DNA from: Enterobacterales bacterium
GTDB taxonomy: Bacteria; Pseudomonadota; Gammaproteobacteria; Enterobacterales; Enterobacteriaceae
Length of the DNA stretch: 45,999 nt
Reading direction: 5' to 3'
Assembly (NCBI GenBank): GCA_015655145.1
Contig: JAATFO010000012.1
Coordinates: forward strand, 1-45,999
Shown here: piece by piece, positions 29,610 through 39,237 of the stretch
Layout of the letters: every line of letters starts with the position of its first letter
Numbering within the stretch: position 1 is the stretch's first letter
Notes under the pieces: generated by a model
The model's input: only the letters and a program-made list of their open reading frames with translations
What the model was told of the DNA's origin: nothing
The model's database searches: none
Position numbers and translations under genes: made by a program

Positions 29610-30594
29610 TGGCGGGCTCCGCGAGCGTCAACGTGACCGGCATGCCTTGTCGCAGGCTGGCATCGGCATCATTGACAATAATCCGTAAACGATAAACCAA
29701 ATGGGTGCGCAGATCGGCGGTTTCGACGGTCTTAGGGGTAAATTCAGCGGAGGGAGAGACAAAGCCGATTTTGCCGTGATAAGGGCGATCAGGACGACTA
29801 TCAGTATAGATAAGCACAGTGCGCCCCGGTTGTGCCTGGCTGAGTTGGGTTTCGCTAACGTAAGTTCGGATCCAGACGGGCGAGGTAAGAGAGAGGCTCA
29901 GGACAGTGCTGCCGGCACTGAGCATGCTGCCCGGCTCCACCACTCGGGTCAAGATGGTTCCCGCTGACGGGGAATACAAGACGGCGTCTTTCAGATCCAG
30001 TTCGGCTTGCGCACGTTGTGCCTGTGCCTGTTTCAGCATCGCCTGTGCCTGCGCTATTTCTTGTGGGCGATTACCTTTACGATACTGCGCCAGTTTATCG
30101 TTGGCCGCCTGCAAGTTTGCCCGAGCCTGATTACGTGCTGTACGGGCATTGTCCAGTTCATTGGCCGAAATAGCGCCGCTTTTAACCAGCGCAGCCTGGC
30201 GAAGATAAAAACTATCCGCGTAGCGATATGCCGACTCCTGCTGTTGCATCGCCGCTTCCACCTGGGCGATTTCTTCACTGCGATACCCGGCGTTGAGCAG
30301 GTCGAGGCTGGCTTGCGCGTTGGCGACGTTAGCCTGTGCATTCATCAGACTAATCTGCTGCGGTTGTGGATCAAGCTGGCTTAATAGCATACCGGGTTTA
30401 ACGCTGTCGCCTTCATCAACATACTGCGTTTGCAGGCGCCCGCCCACCCGAAAGCTGAGGTCGACGGTGCGGATATCGACATTGCCATACAGGGTTAAAT
30501 TCGGGGGTTTTCGTGGGAAAAATTGCCATGTCAGCCAGGCGGCTACGGCAATCAAAATAATTAAAATCAATAAAATAATGCCTTTCTTTTTCAT
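29602..30594 (-). CDS. ybhG: HlyD-family membrane fusion protein YbhG
   Basis: A 330-residue periplasmic adaptor anchored by one N-terminal helix ([19 protein letters not shown]). The barrel-sandwich hybrid core ([20 protein letters not shown] near 45) is interrupted by a long Ala/Gln-rich alpha-helical hairpin (about 90-205), then continues with [17 protein letters not shown] and a beta-barrel ([19 protein letters not shown]). It should bridge the YbhFSR pump to an outer-membrane channel such as TolC, not encoded here. The ATG at 30594 follows GGAG; an in-frame codon eight residues earlier is less likely. In E. coli the TetR-type CecR gene precedes the operon; it is absent here, so control must differ or act from elsewhere. 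Confidence 0.93.
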   Translation of the reverse strand: MKKKGIILLILIILIAVAAWLTWQFFPRKPPNLTLYGNVDIRTVDLSFRVGGRLQTQYVDEGDSVKPGMLLSQLDPQPQQISLMNAQANVANAQASLDLLNAGYRSEEIAQVEAAMQQQESAYRYADSFYLRQAALVKSGAISANELDNARTARNQARANLQAANDKLAQYRKGNRPQEIAQAQAMLKQAQAQRAQAELDLKDAVLYSPSAGTILTRVVEPGSMLSAGSTVLSLSLTSPVWIRTYVSETQLSQAQPGRTVLIYTDSRPDRPYHGKIGFVSPSAEFTPKTVETADLRTHLVYRLRIIVNDADASLRQGMPVTLTLAEPANE

Positions 30595-30842
30595 TATTAT
30601 GTGCTCCGGGACAGCCATCCCCTGAGTTTTACCGGTAAAAGAAGGATAGGCGTTAATCAGTCAGCGTGTTTGTAATATAAATTTACCCGGTTCCAACCAG
30701 CCAGATTGTGCAAAGGCGAACAACATTGATACAACCTGTGATGGGTGAGCTGGAGAATGAACACTATTGGTCAGTGAGATGGCTTTGGCACGCTGCCGCC
30801 ATGGCGGTAAACGTCGGGTAAGGTGTGAAAATATCGTCAACT

Positions 30843-30868
30843 GATGCCACCCGGATCCGGGTGGCATC
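30843..30868. terminator. 26-base perfect palindrome after dcrB
   Basis: GATGCCACCC and GGGTGGCATC pair around GGATCC, itself self-complementary. It lies five bases after the dcrB stop and makes a very stable hairpin, probably the end of dcrB transcription, though no T-run follows. Confidence 0.6.
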
Positions 30869-30872
30869 CAGT

Positions 30873-31433
30873 TTATTGCTTCAGAGCCAGCGTGTTAATC
30901 ACTTTTTCCGCTTCGGTCTGCGCCTGTTGTTGATTATTGGCGGGCAGGGTGATTTGTAGCGTCAGCAATTTGCCATCAACCTTCGCCAGCACCACGGAGG
31001 ACCAGGATGTGGCATTATTGGCCGAAATCACACTATCCAGTTGTTGCGCCTGTAACCCTTGTAGCGTGATAGCCTTATTCGCCACCACCTGTAACTGTGG
31101 ATCACGGCTACGCTGTTGTTGTTCCAGACGCTGCGCCAGAACGGGTAAGGTCTCATCAGTGCTGTCCCCGTCAATCACGATAATGGCACGCTGGCCGCTG
31201 TCATCGGCATAAACATGCATATTATTGGCTTGCGTACCGAGTTTGCCGCTTTTGTCAGACATGCCGGCCGGTAATGAGAAGGTCATCTTGCCGGCCATTA
31301 CCGTAACGTTTTGGGTTGACTGGCTGGCGTTTGCGCCATTGCTATTTGCCGTGGTGCTATCTTCTTTTTGATCGCAAGCGGTTAAACCGACCGCCAGCAA
31401 ACCGATTGCCACATATTTTGCTACGTTACGCAT
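30873..31433 (-). CDS. dcrB: Lipoprotein DcrB
   Basis: A 186-residue lipoprotein; E. coli DcrB has 185. The signal peptide ends in a lipobox (GLTAC) with Cys20 as the lipidated residue. The following aspartate (CDQ) is an inner-membrane retention signal under the Lol rule, consistent with DcrB staying at the inner membrane. DcrB is needed for infection by phages C1 and C6 in E. coli and for normal lipoprotein maturation in some strains; its molecular role is not settled. It lies downstream of yhhQ as in E. coli, with 125 bases between. Confidence 0.93.
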   Translation of the reverse strand: MRNVAKYVAIGLLAVGLTACDQKEDSTTANSNGANASQSTQNVTVMAGKMTFSLPAGMSDKSGKLGTQANNMHVYADDSGQRAIIVIDGDSTDETLPVLAQRLEQQQRSRDPQLQVVANKAITLQGLQAQQLDSVISANNATSWSSVVLAKVDGKLLTLQITLPANNQQQAQTEAEKVINTLALKQ

Positions 31434-31558
31434 CAGGATCCCTTTATCAATTCGCCTACCGATGTTCAGGCATCAATACTTATTGTGTCAGTGGCGGCAC
31501 CTTATCCACTGACGATGCGGCGATCTTAGCCTGTCCGGCGCTGCTTCACCACCCGCGA

Positions 31559-32227
31559 TTAGCTGAAATTGAGCGAGGTCTGGGCTGAGCGTGCGGTGAG
31601 GCGTTTTAGTGTCGCATTTAACAACACGCCGTAAGCAGGCAGGAAGAAAAGCAAGCAGATAATCATTTTGAAGCTGTAATCCACCAGGGCAATTTCAATC
31701 CAGTTTTGTGCCATAAACGCATCCGGACTTTTATAGAAGGCAATAAAGAAGAACGCCAGTGTGTCACTGATGTTGCCAAAAATCATGGCGGATGCGGGCG
31801 CGATCCACCATTGCGGCAACTTACGCAGACGGTTAAACACCTGTACATCCAGAATCTGCCCGAGGGCATAAGCCATAAAACTGGCGCAGGCGATACGGGT
31901 CACCGATAAATTCATCTGCTGTAAGGCAGAAAACCCCTGCCATTCGCTCTGATAAAACAGCGAAGAGAGCGCCCAGGAGATAAACAGCGCCGGTATCATG
32001 ACTGTAATAATGATGCGTCGCGCCAGCGGCGCGCCAAAAATGCGCACAGTCAGATCGGTTGCCAGGAAAATAAACGGAAAGCTGAAGGCGCCCCAGGTGG
32101 TATAAAAACCAAAAATGGCCACCGGCAATTGGACCAGATAGTTACTGGTGCTAATAATCAGAACATGAAACAACGACAGCCAGATTAACGCTTTTTGGCG
32201 CTGGCGCGGGGTAAACGTGATCATCAT
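31559..32227 (-). CDS. yhhQ: Queuosine precursor transporter YhhQ
   Basis: A 222-residue inner-membrane protein of the YhhQ/VUT1 family (E. coli 221), with about six helices. Family marks include FPFIFLATDLTVRIFG in helix 2 and NISDTLAFFFIAFY in the fifth segment. It takes up 7-cyano-7-deazaguanine and 7-aminomethyl-7-deazaguanine, precursors of the tRNA base queuosine. Two adjacent ATG codons mark the start behind AAGGTGAC. It is divergent from tusA, with about 237 bases of shared upstream sequence. Confidence 0.94.
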   Translation of the reverse strand: MMITFTPRQRQKALIWLSLFHVLIISTSNYLVQLPVAIFGFYTTWGAFSFPFIFLATDLTVRIFGAPLARRIIITVMIPALFISWALSSLFYQSEWQGFSALQQMNLSVTRIACASFMAYALGQILDVQVFNRLRKLPQWWIAPASAMIFGNISDTLAFFFIAFYKSPDAFMAQNWIEIALVDYSFKMIICLLFFLPAYGVLLNATLKRLTARSAQTSLNFS

Positions 32228-32464
32228 GTCACCTTTTTAACGTGGGGTGAGGGAACCCAGGTAAAGCGTATCCCCATACTTGCTCTACGGCGATGGGAGA
32301 CTTTACGTGAAACAATATCGTATATTCCGGCAAAATCTTACGGATTTAGTCTGCCAATGCAATGGTTAATTTCACTGCAAACGCACATCGCTGGCGAGAA
32401 CTTGCACCTGACGCGCGCTGGCGTAGAATAAATGCCCGTTATGCGGTGTTATTCAGAGAGTGCT

Positions 32465-32713
32465 ATGTACGATATTTTCACCTGCTCGGATCAAACCCTG
32501 GATACGCTGGGCCTGCGTTGCCCGGAACCGGTCATGATGGTGCGTAAAGCGGTGCGCGATATGCAGGAAGGCGAAACGTTGCTGGTGATCGCCGATGATC
32601 CGGCCACTACGCGCGATATTCCCGGCTTTTGCCGCTTTATGGAGCATACGCTGGTCGCACAGTCGACGGAGCAGGCGCCATACAAATATTTGCTGAAAAA
32701 GGGCCTGGTGTAA
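32465..32713 (+). CDS. tusA: Sulfur carrier protein TusA
   Basis: An 82-residue TusA with the active Cys19 in [16 protein letters not shown]. It accepts persulfide sulfur from IscS and passes it to TusBCD and MnmA for 2-thiouridine in tRNA; it also affects molybdenum cofactor and Fe-S supply. I chose the ATG at 32465, which gives the family N-terminus; 32432 is in frame but adds unrelated residues. It is divergent from yhhQ and convergent with yhhN. In E. coli zntA lies between tusA and yhhN; it is absent here. Confidence 0.96.
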   Translation: MYDIFTCSDQTLDTLGLRCPEPVMMVRKAVRDMQEGETLLVIADDPATTRDIPGFCRFMEHTLVAQSTEQAPYKYLLKKGLV

Positions 32714-32753
32714 GCAACTATTTTTGCCTGCCCGCGTGATGGCACCTGTCATG

Positions 32754-32779
32754 CCCACCACCCCGTGCGGGCGGTGGGG
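32754..32779. terminator. Bidirectional hairpin between tusA and yhhN
   Basis: CCCACC (32754-32759) pairs with GGTGGG (32773-32778), and CCC pairs with GGG inside, with one mismatch. It fills the 69-base gap between the two convergent genes and ends just before the yhhN stop. Confidence 0.55.
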
Positions 32780-32782
32780 CTA

Positions 32783-33412
32783 TCAATAAAGATACAGGGA
32801 ACGCACGATCATAAAATGACCGGCAAAGTAACATGCCGCCACGATGGCGCTGTCTGATGTGAAGCGACGGCGATAATGGCTGAAAAACCAGACGATATTG
32901 GCCAGTAATAACAGTGAGGCGCCGATCATTAGCGAGAAACTGTAATCGACCGGGCGCGAATAGTATTGCTCCGCCGCCGCCCAAACCATCACCAGCGTCA
33001 TCCCAATAAACGTGCAGACAGGCCAGCGCAGGGTATCAAGGCGTGTCCAGACCGTAGCAATCAACAGCAGGCCCACCAGGAGTAGCACCAGTGGAATTGG
33101 CCAGAAGAAACTGAGGGTCATATTGCCGGCGAAGCTGATGGTATACAGCAGGTGCGAGAGAAAAAATGCGCCAATGGCATACAGCAGTTGCTGGCGTGGT
33201 AACAGCGTTAGCGCATCACCAATCAGCGTCGCCAGTAAACCGAGTAGAATCAGATAATCAGTGGCGTGAAACGTTGGCGCCTGCCAGGCCCAACCCAGTA
33301 GTAACAACAAGGTCACCGGTTTAAACACCCAGCGCTGCCATTGCGGGCCACGGTATGAGGCATCAACATACAGCCAGCCGGAAAAAAGTACTGCCAGGAA
33401 CGACCACAACAT
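32783..33412 (-). CDS. yhhN: YhhN family membrane protein (TMEM86-like)
   Basis: A 209-residue, roughly eight-helix inner-membrane protein; E. coli YhhN has 208. The motifs [40 protein letters not shown] and [20 protein letters not shown] match it closely. The family includes mammalian TMEM86 lysoplasmalogenases, which cut the vinyl ether of lysoplasmalogens. Enterobacteria lack plasmalogens, so the bacterial role is unknown. Confidence 0.93.
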   Translation of the reverse strand: MLWSFLAVLFSGWLYVDASYRGPQWQRWVFKPVTLLLLLGWAWQAPTFHATDYLILLGLLATLIGDALTLLPRQQLLYAIGAFFLSHLLYTISFAGNMTLSFFWPIPLVLLLVGLLLIATVWTRLDTLRWPVCTFIGMTLVMVWAAAEQYYSRPVDYSFSLMIGASLLLLANIVWFFSHYRRRFTSDSAIVAACYFAGHFMIVRSLYLY

Positions 33413-33600
33413 ATATTTTCCTTTTTTTATCAGGATAAAATTCTCCGGGAAGTCAATCTTAGTTTAGGTTACAGCGTTGTGGTGTGACAATGGCATCTCG
33501 TGGGTTGTATCCTTGCGCGTGATATAGCCTAACGCATTCGCACCACAGCAAGACGGAAGCGATAAGACATCCGGACAAATCGAGGAGTACGCGGGAAACC

Positions 33601-33969
33601 ATGAGCAAACCACCGCTAATTTTTTTCATCGTTCTGGCAGTCATCGCCGTACTTGCTACGCATCAGTTTATTAAACAGCGGCGGGAAACCGCGCTAAATA
33701 ATGCCTCGCCCATTTTATCGTTGCCAGTTGCCGTGAAAAGCAAAAGGGAATTTCCGGCGCCGAATCGTCGTTCCCGGCAGCGTGAGGTGATCGCCGCAGA
33801 ACAAATGCGATATGAAGTCTGTTTTCACCCGTTAAATGGCGCGGAGGAGGTAAACCTGAGGCTTCGCGCTGGCGATTATCACCAGATAGAAGAAGGCGTG
33901 CAGGGCGAGTTGAAGGTGCAGGGGACGCGTTTTGTTTCTTTTACCCCCAGGGCAAATGCCGCTCGCTGA
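33601..33969 (+). CDS. yhhM: DUF2500 protein YhhM
   Basis: A 122-residue protein with one N-terminal membrane helix (PPLIFFIVLAVIAVLATHQF) and a soluble domain that likely forms a small beta-barrel. The NRRSRQREV and GTRFVSFTP motifs match E. coli YhhM (119 residues). Function unknown. It is divergent from yhhN, as in E. coli, and convergent with yhhL. Confidence 0.92.
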   Translation: MSKPPLIFFIVLAVIAVLATHQFIKQRRETALNNASPILSLPVAVKSKREFPAPNRRSRQREVIAAEQMRYEVCFHPLNGAEEVNLRLRAGDYHQIEEGVQGELKVQGTRFVSFTPRANAAR

Positions 33970-34010
33970 TACGGCATTGCCGCAGCGTGGGGAAATGCGC
34001 ATTTGCCCTG
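33948..34010. repeat. 12-bp inverted repeat spanning the yhhM stop
   Basis: CAGGGCAAATGC (33948-33959) and GCATTTGCCCTG (33999-34010) are exact inverted repeats with 39 bases between. The yhhM stop codon lies inside. The loop contains GGCATTGCC, which can pair with part of either arm, so alternative folds are possible. Confidence 0.6.
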
Positions 34011-34038
34011 ACTAATGGCTACCCACAGATACCGCGTG

Positions 34039-34088
34039 GCAGGTGACGTGACGACCCGGGGAGACATGGCCCGCTCACCGTCACCTGC
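34039..34088. repeat. 10-bp inverted repeat between yhhM and yhhL
   Basis: GCAGGTGACG (34039-34048) and CGTCACCTGC (34079-34088) are exact inverted repeats with a 30-base loop, in the 129-base gap between convergent genes. Probably a transcription end signal for one or both. Confidence 0.5.
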
Positions 34089-34098
34089 GTAGAAAATA

Positions 34099-34377
34099 TT
34101 ACGACTTCGGCTTAGGAAAATTTCGCTTCTGCCAGGCCAGTAGTTCAAACACCCCGAAGAAAAAAATCTTCGTCTGCGTGATAGCGCTCAATTTTGGGCT
34201 TCCCGGTGGCTGGGTAGTGCGCAGCAGCACCAGTTGTAAACCATGCATCACCACCATGAAAAACAGTGCGATATCGACAAAGTATTTAAGTGGTTTAGGG
34301 AATGGATGGAACAAATTAAGTAACAAAAATGCCCAGACGAACAACATGAATAAACGCCCCAGGTTAAGCCACATCAT
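34099..34377 (-). CDS. yhhL: DUF1145 membrane protein YhhL
   Basis: A 92-residue protein with two or three membrane helices (FMLFVWAFLLLNLF and YFVDIALFFMVVMHGLQLVLL) and a basic C-terminal tail, matching YhhL (E. coli 89 residues). Its double ATG start lies inside the last 14 bases of rsmD, in another frame, so the two are co-translated. The same frame is open through most of rsmD, but that upstream part is a shadow with no membrane or family features. Function unknown. Confidence 0.88.
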   Translation of the reverse strand: MMWLNLGRLFMLFVWAFLLLNLFHPFPKPLKYFVDIALFFMVVMHGLQLVLLRTTQPPGSPKLSAITQTKIFFFGVFELLAWQKRNFPKPKS

Positions 34378-34975
34378 TTTGCTCCTTTTGGCGCGGGTTG
34401 CGCAGATATAAGCGGTATGCAACTTGTCCGGCGACTTTCTCCCGGTACAACTGCCAGTTGGCTGGGACCCACAGTGTGCCGCTATCAACTTCACTTTCCA
34501 CATATACCCGCGCGCCATCGGCGAGCCAGTGGTATTGTTCCAGCAAAACCAGCGTCTGTTCCAGCAATCCCTGGCGAAACGGCGGATCAAGGAACACCAC
34601 ATCATAAGGCTCGCCAGGTTGCGCCAGCCAGTGCAGGGTATTGGTATGGATAACCCGGCCATTATCGGCGTGTAGCATATGCAAATTTTTCTCCAGTTGC
34701 CGGGCAACCGGACGTTCAAGTTCCAGCAATGTAGCGGAAGCGGCATGGCGTGACAGGGCTTCCAGACCCAGTGCGCCACTGCCGGCAAAACAGTCCAGAC
34801 AGCGCGCTTGCTGAATATCCGCGGCCAGCCAGTTGAACAGCGTTTCTCGCACACGATCAGTGGTCGGACGTAAACCTGCGCTGTCCGGCACTGGCAACTT
34901 GCGACCACGCCACTGACCGCCAATAATACGCACCTGTCCGGTGTTGCTGTGGGGTTTTTTATTCATCTTGCTCAC
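34364..34975 (-). CDS. rsmD: 16S rRNA (guanine966-N2)-methyltransferase RsmD
   Basis: A 203-residue SAM-dependent methyltransferase that modifies G966 of 16S rRNA in the 30S subunit. The SAM-binding DCFAGSGALGLEALS is at 61-75 and the catalytic DPPF at 130-133. The N-terminal IIGGQWRGRKLPVP and LRPTTDRVRETLFNWL are typical. It overlaps yhhL at its 3' end and is divergent from ftsY across 179 bases, the same arrangement as in E. coli. Confidence 0.96.
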   Translation of the reverse strand: MSKMNKKPHSNTGQVRIIGGQWRGRKLPVPDSAGLRPTTDRVRETLFNWLAADIQQARCLDCFAGSGALGLEALSRHAASATLLELERPVARQLEKNLHMLHADNGRVIHTNTLHWLAQPGEPYDVVFLDPPFRQGLLEQTLVLLEQYHWLADGARVYVESEVDSGTLWVPANWQLYREKVAGQVAYRLYLRNPRQKEQNDVA

Positions 34976-35154
34976 AACTCGTCATAATTTGTTGCGTAGT
35001 TTAACGGGCTAAATGGGTTGAGGAAACGTTAAAAAAGGGGGCGGGTGTTGCGCCAGCGGGAAAGTGATAGACTAAGGGATTCATTAGCGGATTATTTTTG
35101 CAAACCGGATGCGCAAGCGTCCGTGTTTTAGCCATCGAGGAGTGTGGTCGCACA

Positions 35155-36468
35155 ATGGCAAAGGATCAAAAACGTGGCTTTTTTTCCTGGCTGGGGTTGG
35201 GACGTGATAGCGCGGCAACATCGCCAGACGAACAAAAAGAGGCGTTAACCGAGGAGAGTGAGCACCCTGCGCCGGACGCTGCCACGGTTTCGCAGCCCGA
35301 GACAACGCTGCCACCTCAGGAACCGATCGCTGAAAGCATGGTTGAGGCCATCGTGCCGGCGGCAACTGTGCATGAAGACACGCCGGTAACGCAGGCCAGC
35401 CAGGCGCCGAAGCCGGAAGATCTGCCCGTGGCGGAGCTGGCTGACACTGATGCGCCCGACGCCCCGTTGGCGCATGTGCCTGTGGCGGAAGAAAACGCAG
35501 GGGAGGCGTACACGCCGACAGAGCAAACACGACCAACGAAAGAGGGTTTTTTTGCTCGTCTGAAACGCAGCCTGGTGAAAACGCGCCAGAATCTCGGTTC
35601 AGGATTTATCGGTTTGTTTCGTGGCAAGAAAATTGATGATGATTTGTTCGACGAGCTTGAAGAACAATTGCTGATTGCCGACGTTGGGGTGGAAACCACC
35701 CGTCGCATCATTAACAACCTGACGCAACAAGCCAGCCGTAAACAACTGCACGATGCCGAACTCTTGTACGGTATGTTAAAAGCGGAAATGTCCGCGATCC
35801 TGGCAAAGGTGGATAAACCCTTACTCGTGGCGGATAAAACCCCCTTTGTTATCCTGATGGTTGGTGTCAATGGGGTGGGGAAAACAACCACCATTGGTAA
35901 GCTGGCGCGGCAGTATCAGGCCGAAGGTAAATCAGTGATGTTGGCGGCAGGGGATACGTTCCGTGCGGCGGCGGTTGAGCAGTTGCAAGTGTGGGGACAA
36001 CGTAATCACATACCGGTGGTGGCGCAACACACCGGCGCCGATTCCGCCTCAGTGATTTTCGATGCTATCCAGGCGGCGAAAGCGCGCGGTATCGATGTGC
36101 TGATCGCGGATACGGCGGGGCGATTGCAGAATAAATCGCATTTGATGGAAGAACTGAAAAAGATCACCCGTGTGATGAAAAAACTGGATGAACAGGCACC
36201 GCATGAAATCATGCTGACCATTGATGCCGGCACCGGACAAAATGCCATTAGCCAGACAAAACTGTTTCATGAGGCGGTAGGCATCACGGGGATTACGCTG
36301 ACCAAACTGGACGGCACCGCGAAAGGCGGGGTAATTTTCTCCGTGGCCGATCAATTTGGCATTCCGATCCGGTATATCGGCGTGGGTGAAGGTATCGAAG
36401 ATTTACGGCCATTTAAGGCTGACGATTTTATTGAGGCACTGTTTGCCCGAGAGGACGCATTAGGATGA
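35155..36468 (+). CDS. ftsY: Signal recognition particle receptor FtsY
   Basis: A 437-residue SRP GTPase. An acidic, low-complexity A domain (about 20-130, rich in Glu, Pro and Ala) is followed by the N domain (GFFARLKRSLVKTRQNLGSG onward) and the G domain with GVNGVGKTTT (P-loop), DTFRAAAVEQL, DTAGRLQ and TKLDGTAKGG. It docks SRP-ribosome complexes at the membrane for co-translational insertion. Start at 35155 behind GAGGAG; an in-frame ATG at 35098 adds 19 residues unlike the family. First gene of ftsY-ftsE-ftsX; its stop overlaps the ftsE start. Confidence 0.97.
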   Translation: MAKDQKRGFFSWLGLGRDSAATSPDEQKEALTEESEHPAPDAATVSQPETTLPPQEPIAESMVEAIVPAATVHEDTPVTQASQAPKPEDLPVAELADTDAPDAPLAHVPVAEENAGEAYTPTEQTRPTKEGFFARLKRSLVKTRQNLGSGFIGLFRGKKIDDDLFDELEEQLLIADVGVETTRRIINNLTQQASRKQLHDAELLYGMLKAEMSAILAKVDKPLLVADKTPFVILMVGVNGVGKTTTIGKLARQYQAEGKSVMLAAGDTFRAAAVEQLQVWGQRNHIPVVAQHTGADSASVIFDAIQAAKARGIDVLIADTAGRLQNKSHLMEELKKITRVMKKLDEQAPHEIMLTIDAGTGQNAISQTKLFHEAVGITGITLTKLDGTAKGGVIFSVADQFGIPIRYIGVGEGIEDLRPFKADDFIEALFAREDALG

Positions 36469-37133
36469 TTCGCTTTGAAGAGGTCAGTAAGGCTTATCTC
36501 GGTGGTCGGCAAGCGCTACAAGGCGTTGATTTTAATCTACATCCCGGTGAGATGGCGTTTCTGACCGGGCATTCTGGCGCCGGGAAAAGCACGTTGCTGA
36601 AGCTGATTTGTGGTATTGAACGCCCAAGTGCGGGACATATCTGGTTTGGCAGCCATGACATAAGTCGCCTGAAAAACAGCGAGGTGCCTTTTCTGCGGCG
36701 CCAGATAGGCATGATTTTTCAGGATCACCATTTGCTGATGGATCGCCCGGTTTATGACAACGTGGCTATCCCACTGATTATCGCCGGAGCCAGCGGCGAG
36801 GACATTCGACGTCGGGTCTCGGCCGCTCTGGATAAGGTCGGGCTGCTCGACAAAGCAAAAAATTTCCCGATTCAACTCTCCGGGGGCGAACAACAACGCG
36901 TGGGTATTGCCCGTGCCGTGGTCAACAAACCCGCAGTATTGTTGGCGGATGAGCCGACCGGTAACCTGGATGACGCATTGTCAGAAGATATCTTGCGTTT
37001 ATTTGAGGAATTCAACCATGTTGGCGTCACAGTGTTAATGGCGACGCATGATCTGAGTCTGATCGCGCGGCGTAACTACCGTGTGATGTCGTTGCATCAG
37101 GGCCGTTTGCTCGGAGGCCATCATGGTGAATAA
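36465..37133 (+). CDS. ftsE: Cell division ATP-binding protein FtsE
   Basis: A 222-residue ABC ATPase. Walker A is GHSGAGKST (about 36-44), the signature [12 protein letters not shown], and Walker [13 protein letters not shown]. With FtsX it forms a type VII ABC complex at the division septum that recruits and activates the EnvC/AmiA-AmiB murein hydrolase system. The start overlaps the ftsY stop (ATGA) and its end overlaps ftsX by 11 bases. Confidence 0.97.
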   Translation: MIRFEEVSKAYLGGRQALQGVDFNLHPGEMAFLTGHSGAGKSTLLKLICGIERPSAGHIWFGSHDISRLKNSEVPFLRRQIGMIFQDHHLLMDRPVYDNVAIPLIIAGASGEDIRRRVSAALDKVGLLDKAKNFPIQLSGGEQQRVGIARAVVNKPAVLLADEPTGNLDDALSEDILRLFEEFNHVGVTVLMATHDLSLIARRNYRVMSLHQGRLLGGHHGE

Positions 37134-38106
37134 ACGTAACAAACATCATCCGGCGTCAAAAACAAAACAGCCCGCTAAAAGCAAAACGCTGAAAGGCGGC
37201 TGGCAGGAGCAATGGCGTTATGCATTACGCGGCACCTTGTCAGATATGTGGCGTCAGCCGCTGGCGACGTTATTGACGGTTATGGTGATCGCTATTTCCC
37301 TGACGCTGCCAAGCGTGTGTTATATGGTCTGGAAAAACGTGAATCAGGCGGCAACACAGTGGTACCCGTCACCGCAGCTCACGGTTTATCTGGCTAAAAC
37401 ATTGGATGACAGTGCGGCAGAGCAGGTGATTGCGCTACTGAAAAAAGAGCCGGGCGTCGATAAGGTAAACTATCTGTCACGCGAAGAAGCGATGGGGGAG
37501 TTCCGTAACTGGTCAGGCTTTGGCGGCGCGCTGGATATGCTGGAGCAGAATCCACTGCCCGCTGTCGCTATCATCACGCCCACATTCAGCAACCAGAGTG
37601 AAAATACGTTGCAGAGTCTGCGCGATCGGGTGCAGAAAGTGGATGGAGTAGATGAAGTCCGCATGGATGACAGTTGGTTCGCGCGGCTGGCGGCGCTTAC
37701 CGGGCTGGTTGCACAAGTGGCGACGATGATTGGTATGTTGATGGTGATTGCCGTATTCCTGGTGATCGGCAACAGCGTCCGGCTCAGTATTTTTGCCCGG
37801 CGTGATACGATTAATGTGCAAAAGCTGATTGGGGCGACCGATGGTTTTATCTTACGCCCCTTTTTGTATGGCGGCGCCTTACTGGGATTTTGTGGCGCGT
37901 TATTATCGCTGATCTTGTCGGAGATTCTGGTGCTTCGGCTGTCTTCAGTGGTGGCGCACGTGGCCTCGGTCTTCGGGACGACGTTTACGCTGAGCGGGCT
38001 ATCCTGGGATGAAAGCCTGCTACTGCTGTTGATCGCAGCGATGGTTGGCTGGATCGCCGCCTGGCTGGCGACAGTACAGCATTTACGTCGATTTACGCCT
38101 CAGTAA
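37123..38106 (+). CDS. ftsX: Cell division membrane protein FtsX
   Basis: A 327-residue protein with four membrane helices in the FtsX layout: helix 1 ([20 protein letters not shown]), a periplasmic domain of about 100 residues that binds EnvC, then three C-terminal helices. [24 protein letters not shown] after helix 2 is the conserved coupling region. The cytoplasmic N-terminus is Lys/Gln-rich. It is somewhat shorter than E. coli FtsX (352), mainly at the N-terminus. Last gene of the operon; rpoH has its own promoters downstream. Confidence 0.95.
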   Translation: MVNKRNKHHPASKTKQPAKSKTLKGGWQEQWRYALRGTLSDMWRQPLATLLTVMVIAISLTLPSVCYMVWKNVNQAATQWYPSPQLTVYLAKTLDDSAAEQVIALLKKEPGVDKVNYLSREEAMGEFRNWSGFGGALDMLEQNPLPAVAIITPTFSNQSENTLQSLRDRVQKVDGVDEVRMDDSWFARLAALTGLVAQVATMIGMLMVIAVFLVIGNSVRLSIFARRDTINVQKLIGATDGFILRPFLYGGALLGFCGALLSLILSEILVLRLSSVVAHVASVFGTTFTLSGLSWDESLLLLLIAAMVGWIAAWLATVQHLRRFTPQ

Positions 38107-38378
38107 CCCACAGTAATATTTTTTTGATATAATCTTCTTCTGCGGTATGTGTGGTGCTGCAGAAGATGCTTTCCTGTGTGAATGGATTTACACGATGGTT
38201 ATTCACGGGTTAAGTGCAATGTATAAAATATTCACATATTAAAGTGAACTTGTGGATAACTGTAGCGTCGAAGTAGCATGGATTGCTTTGGATTTTTATC
38301 AGTGATTCACGTAGTGTAGTGAGCCGCGCATGGTTAACAGCGCGCGGAAAATACTTGTAAAGACATGTGAGGGTTTGA
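38107..38378 (+). promoter_or_regulatory. rpoH promoter region with CRP-like site and DnaA boxes
   Basis: The 272-base gap holds TGTGA-ATGGAT-TTACA at 38177-38192, a nine-of-ten match to the CRP consensus. A perfect DnaA box (TGTGGATAA, the complement of TTATCCACA) lies at 38251-38259, with a near match (TTATTCACG) at 38199-38207. In E. coli the rpoH promoters are also controlled by CRP and DnaA, so this arrangement appears conserved. I did not assign individual -10/-35 boxes. Confidence 0.7.
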
Positions 38379-39236
38379 ATGACCAAAGAAATGCAAACTT
38401 TAGCTATTGCTCCTCTGGGCAACCTGGAGTCCTATATTCGGGCTGCCAATGTCTGGCCGATGCTGTCGGCAGAAGAGGAAAAGGCGTTGGCTGAACGGCT
38501 GCATTACCAGGGCGATCTGGATGCGGCTAAGACGCTGATCCTGTCTCACCTCCGCTTTGTTGTTCATATTGCTCGTAACTATTCTGGCTACGGCTTGCCA
38601 CAGGCGGATTTGATCCAGGAAGGTAATATCGGTCTGATGAAAGCGGTGCGTCGCTTCAACCCTGAAGTGGGAGTACGTCTGGTTTCATTTGCCGTGCACT
38701 GGATTAAAGCCGAGATCCATGAGTATGTGCTGCGCAACTGGCGTATTGTGAAAGTGGCGACCACCAAAGCGCAGCGTAAACTGTTCTTTAACCTGCGTAA
38801 AACCAAGCAGCGGTTGGGCTGGTTTAATCAGGATGAAGTGGAGATGGTGGCGCGTGAACTGGGCGTAAGCAGTAAAGACGTACGTGAAATGGAATCACGG
38901 ATGGCTGCACAGGACATGACCTTTGACCTGTCGTCCGAGGATGAATCCAGCGACGGTAAGTCCATGGCACCGGTGCTTTACCTCCAGGATAAAACGTCTG
39001 ATTTTGCCGATGGCATTGAAGAGGATAACTGGGAAAATCATGCAGCGGACAAGCTGAGTGATGCGATGCTGGGGCTGGACGAACGTAGCCAGCACATCAT
39101 TCGGGCGCGCTGGCTTGATGATAACAACAAAACAACGTTGCAGGAGTTGGCTGATCACTACGGTGTTTCCGCCGAACGTGTACGCCAGCTTGAGAAAAAC
39201 GCCATGAAGAAATTACGTATGGCGATTGAAGCCTGA
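38379..39236 (+). CDS. rpoH: RNA polymerase sigma-32 factor RpoH
   Basis: A 285-residue heat-shock sigma factor; E. coli RpoH has 284. Region 2 ([17 protein letters not shown], 77-93) and region 4 ([26 protein letters not shown]) are standard. The RpoH box QRKLFFNLR is at 132-140 and distinguishes it from RpoD and RpoS. It directs transcription of chaperone and protease genes. The 5' coding sequence resembles that of E. coli, where base pairing of the start region makes the mRNA a thermosensor, so similar control is likely but not shown. It ends in a strong terminator. Confidence 0.98.
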   Translation: MTKEMQTLAIAPLGNLESYIRAANVWPMLSAEEEKALAERLHYQGDLDAAKTLILSHLRFVVHIARNYSGYGLPQADLIQEGNIGLMKAVRRFNPEVGVRLVSFAVHWIKAEIHEYVLRNWRIVKVATTKAQRKLFFNLRKTKQRLGWFNQDEVEMVARELGVSSKDVREMESRMAAQDMTFDLSSEDESSDGKSMAPVLYLQDKTSDFADGIEEDNWENHAADKLSDAMLGLDERSQHIIRARWLDDNNKTTLQELADHYGVSAERVRQLEKNAMKKLRMAIEA

Positions 39237-39237
39237 T

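Noticed and set aside
25634..30594. Assignment of the ABC operon to yhiI-rbbA-yhhJ, which lies in this part of the E. coli map
   Set aside because: The ATPase is 578 residues with two ATPase domains and no membrane domain, and all four lengths fit ybhGFSR instead.
34378..34923. Long open frame continuing upstream of yhhL through rsmD
   Set aside because: It is the same strand as rsmD in another frame, has no membrane or domain features before the yhhL start, and the rsmD protein is unmistakable.
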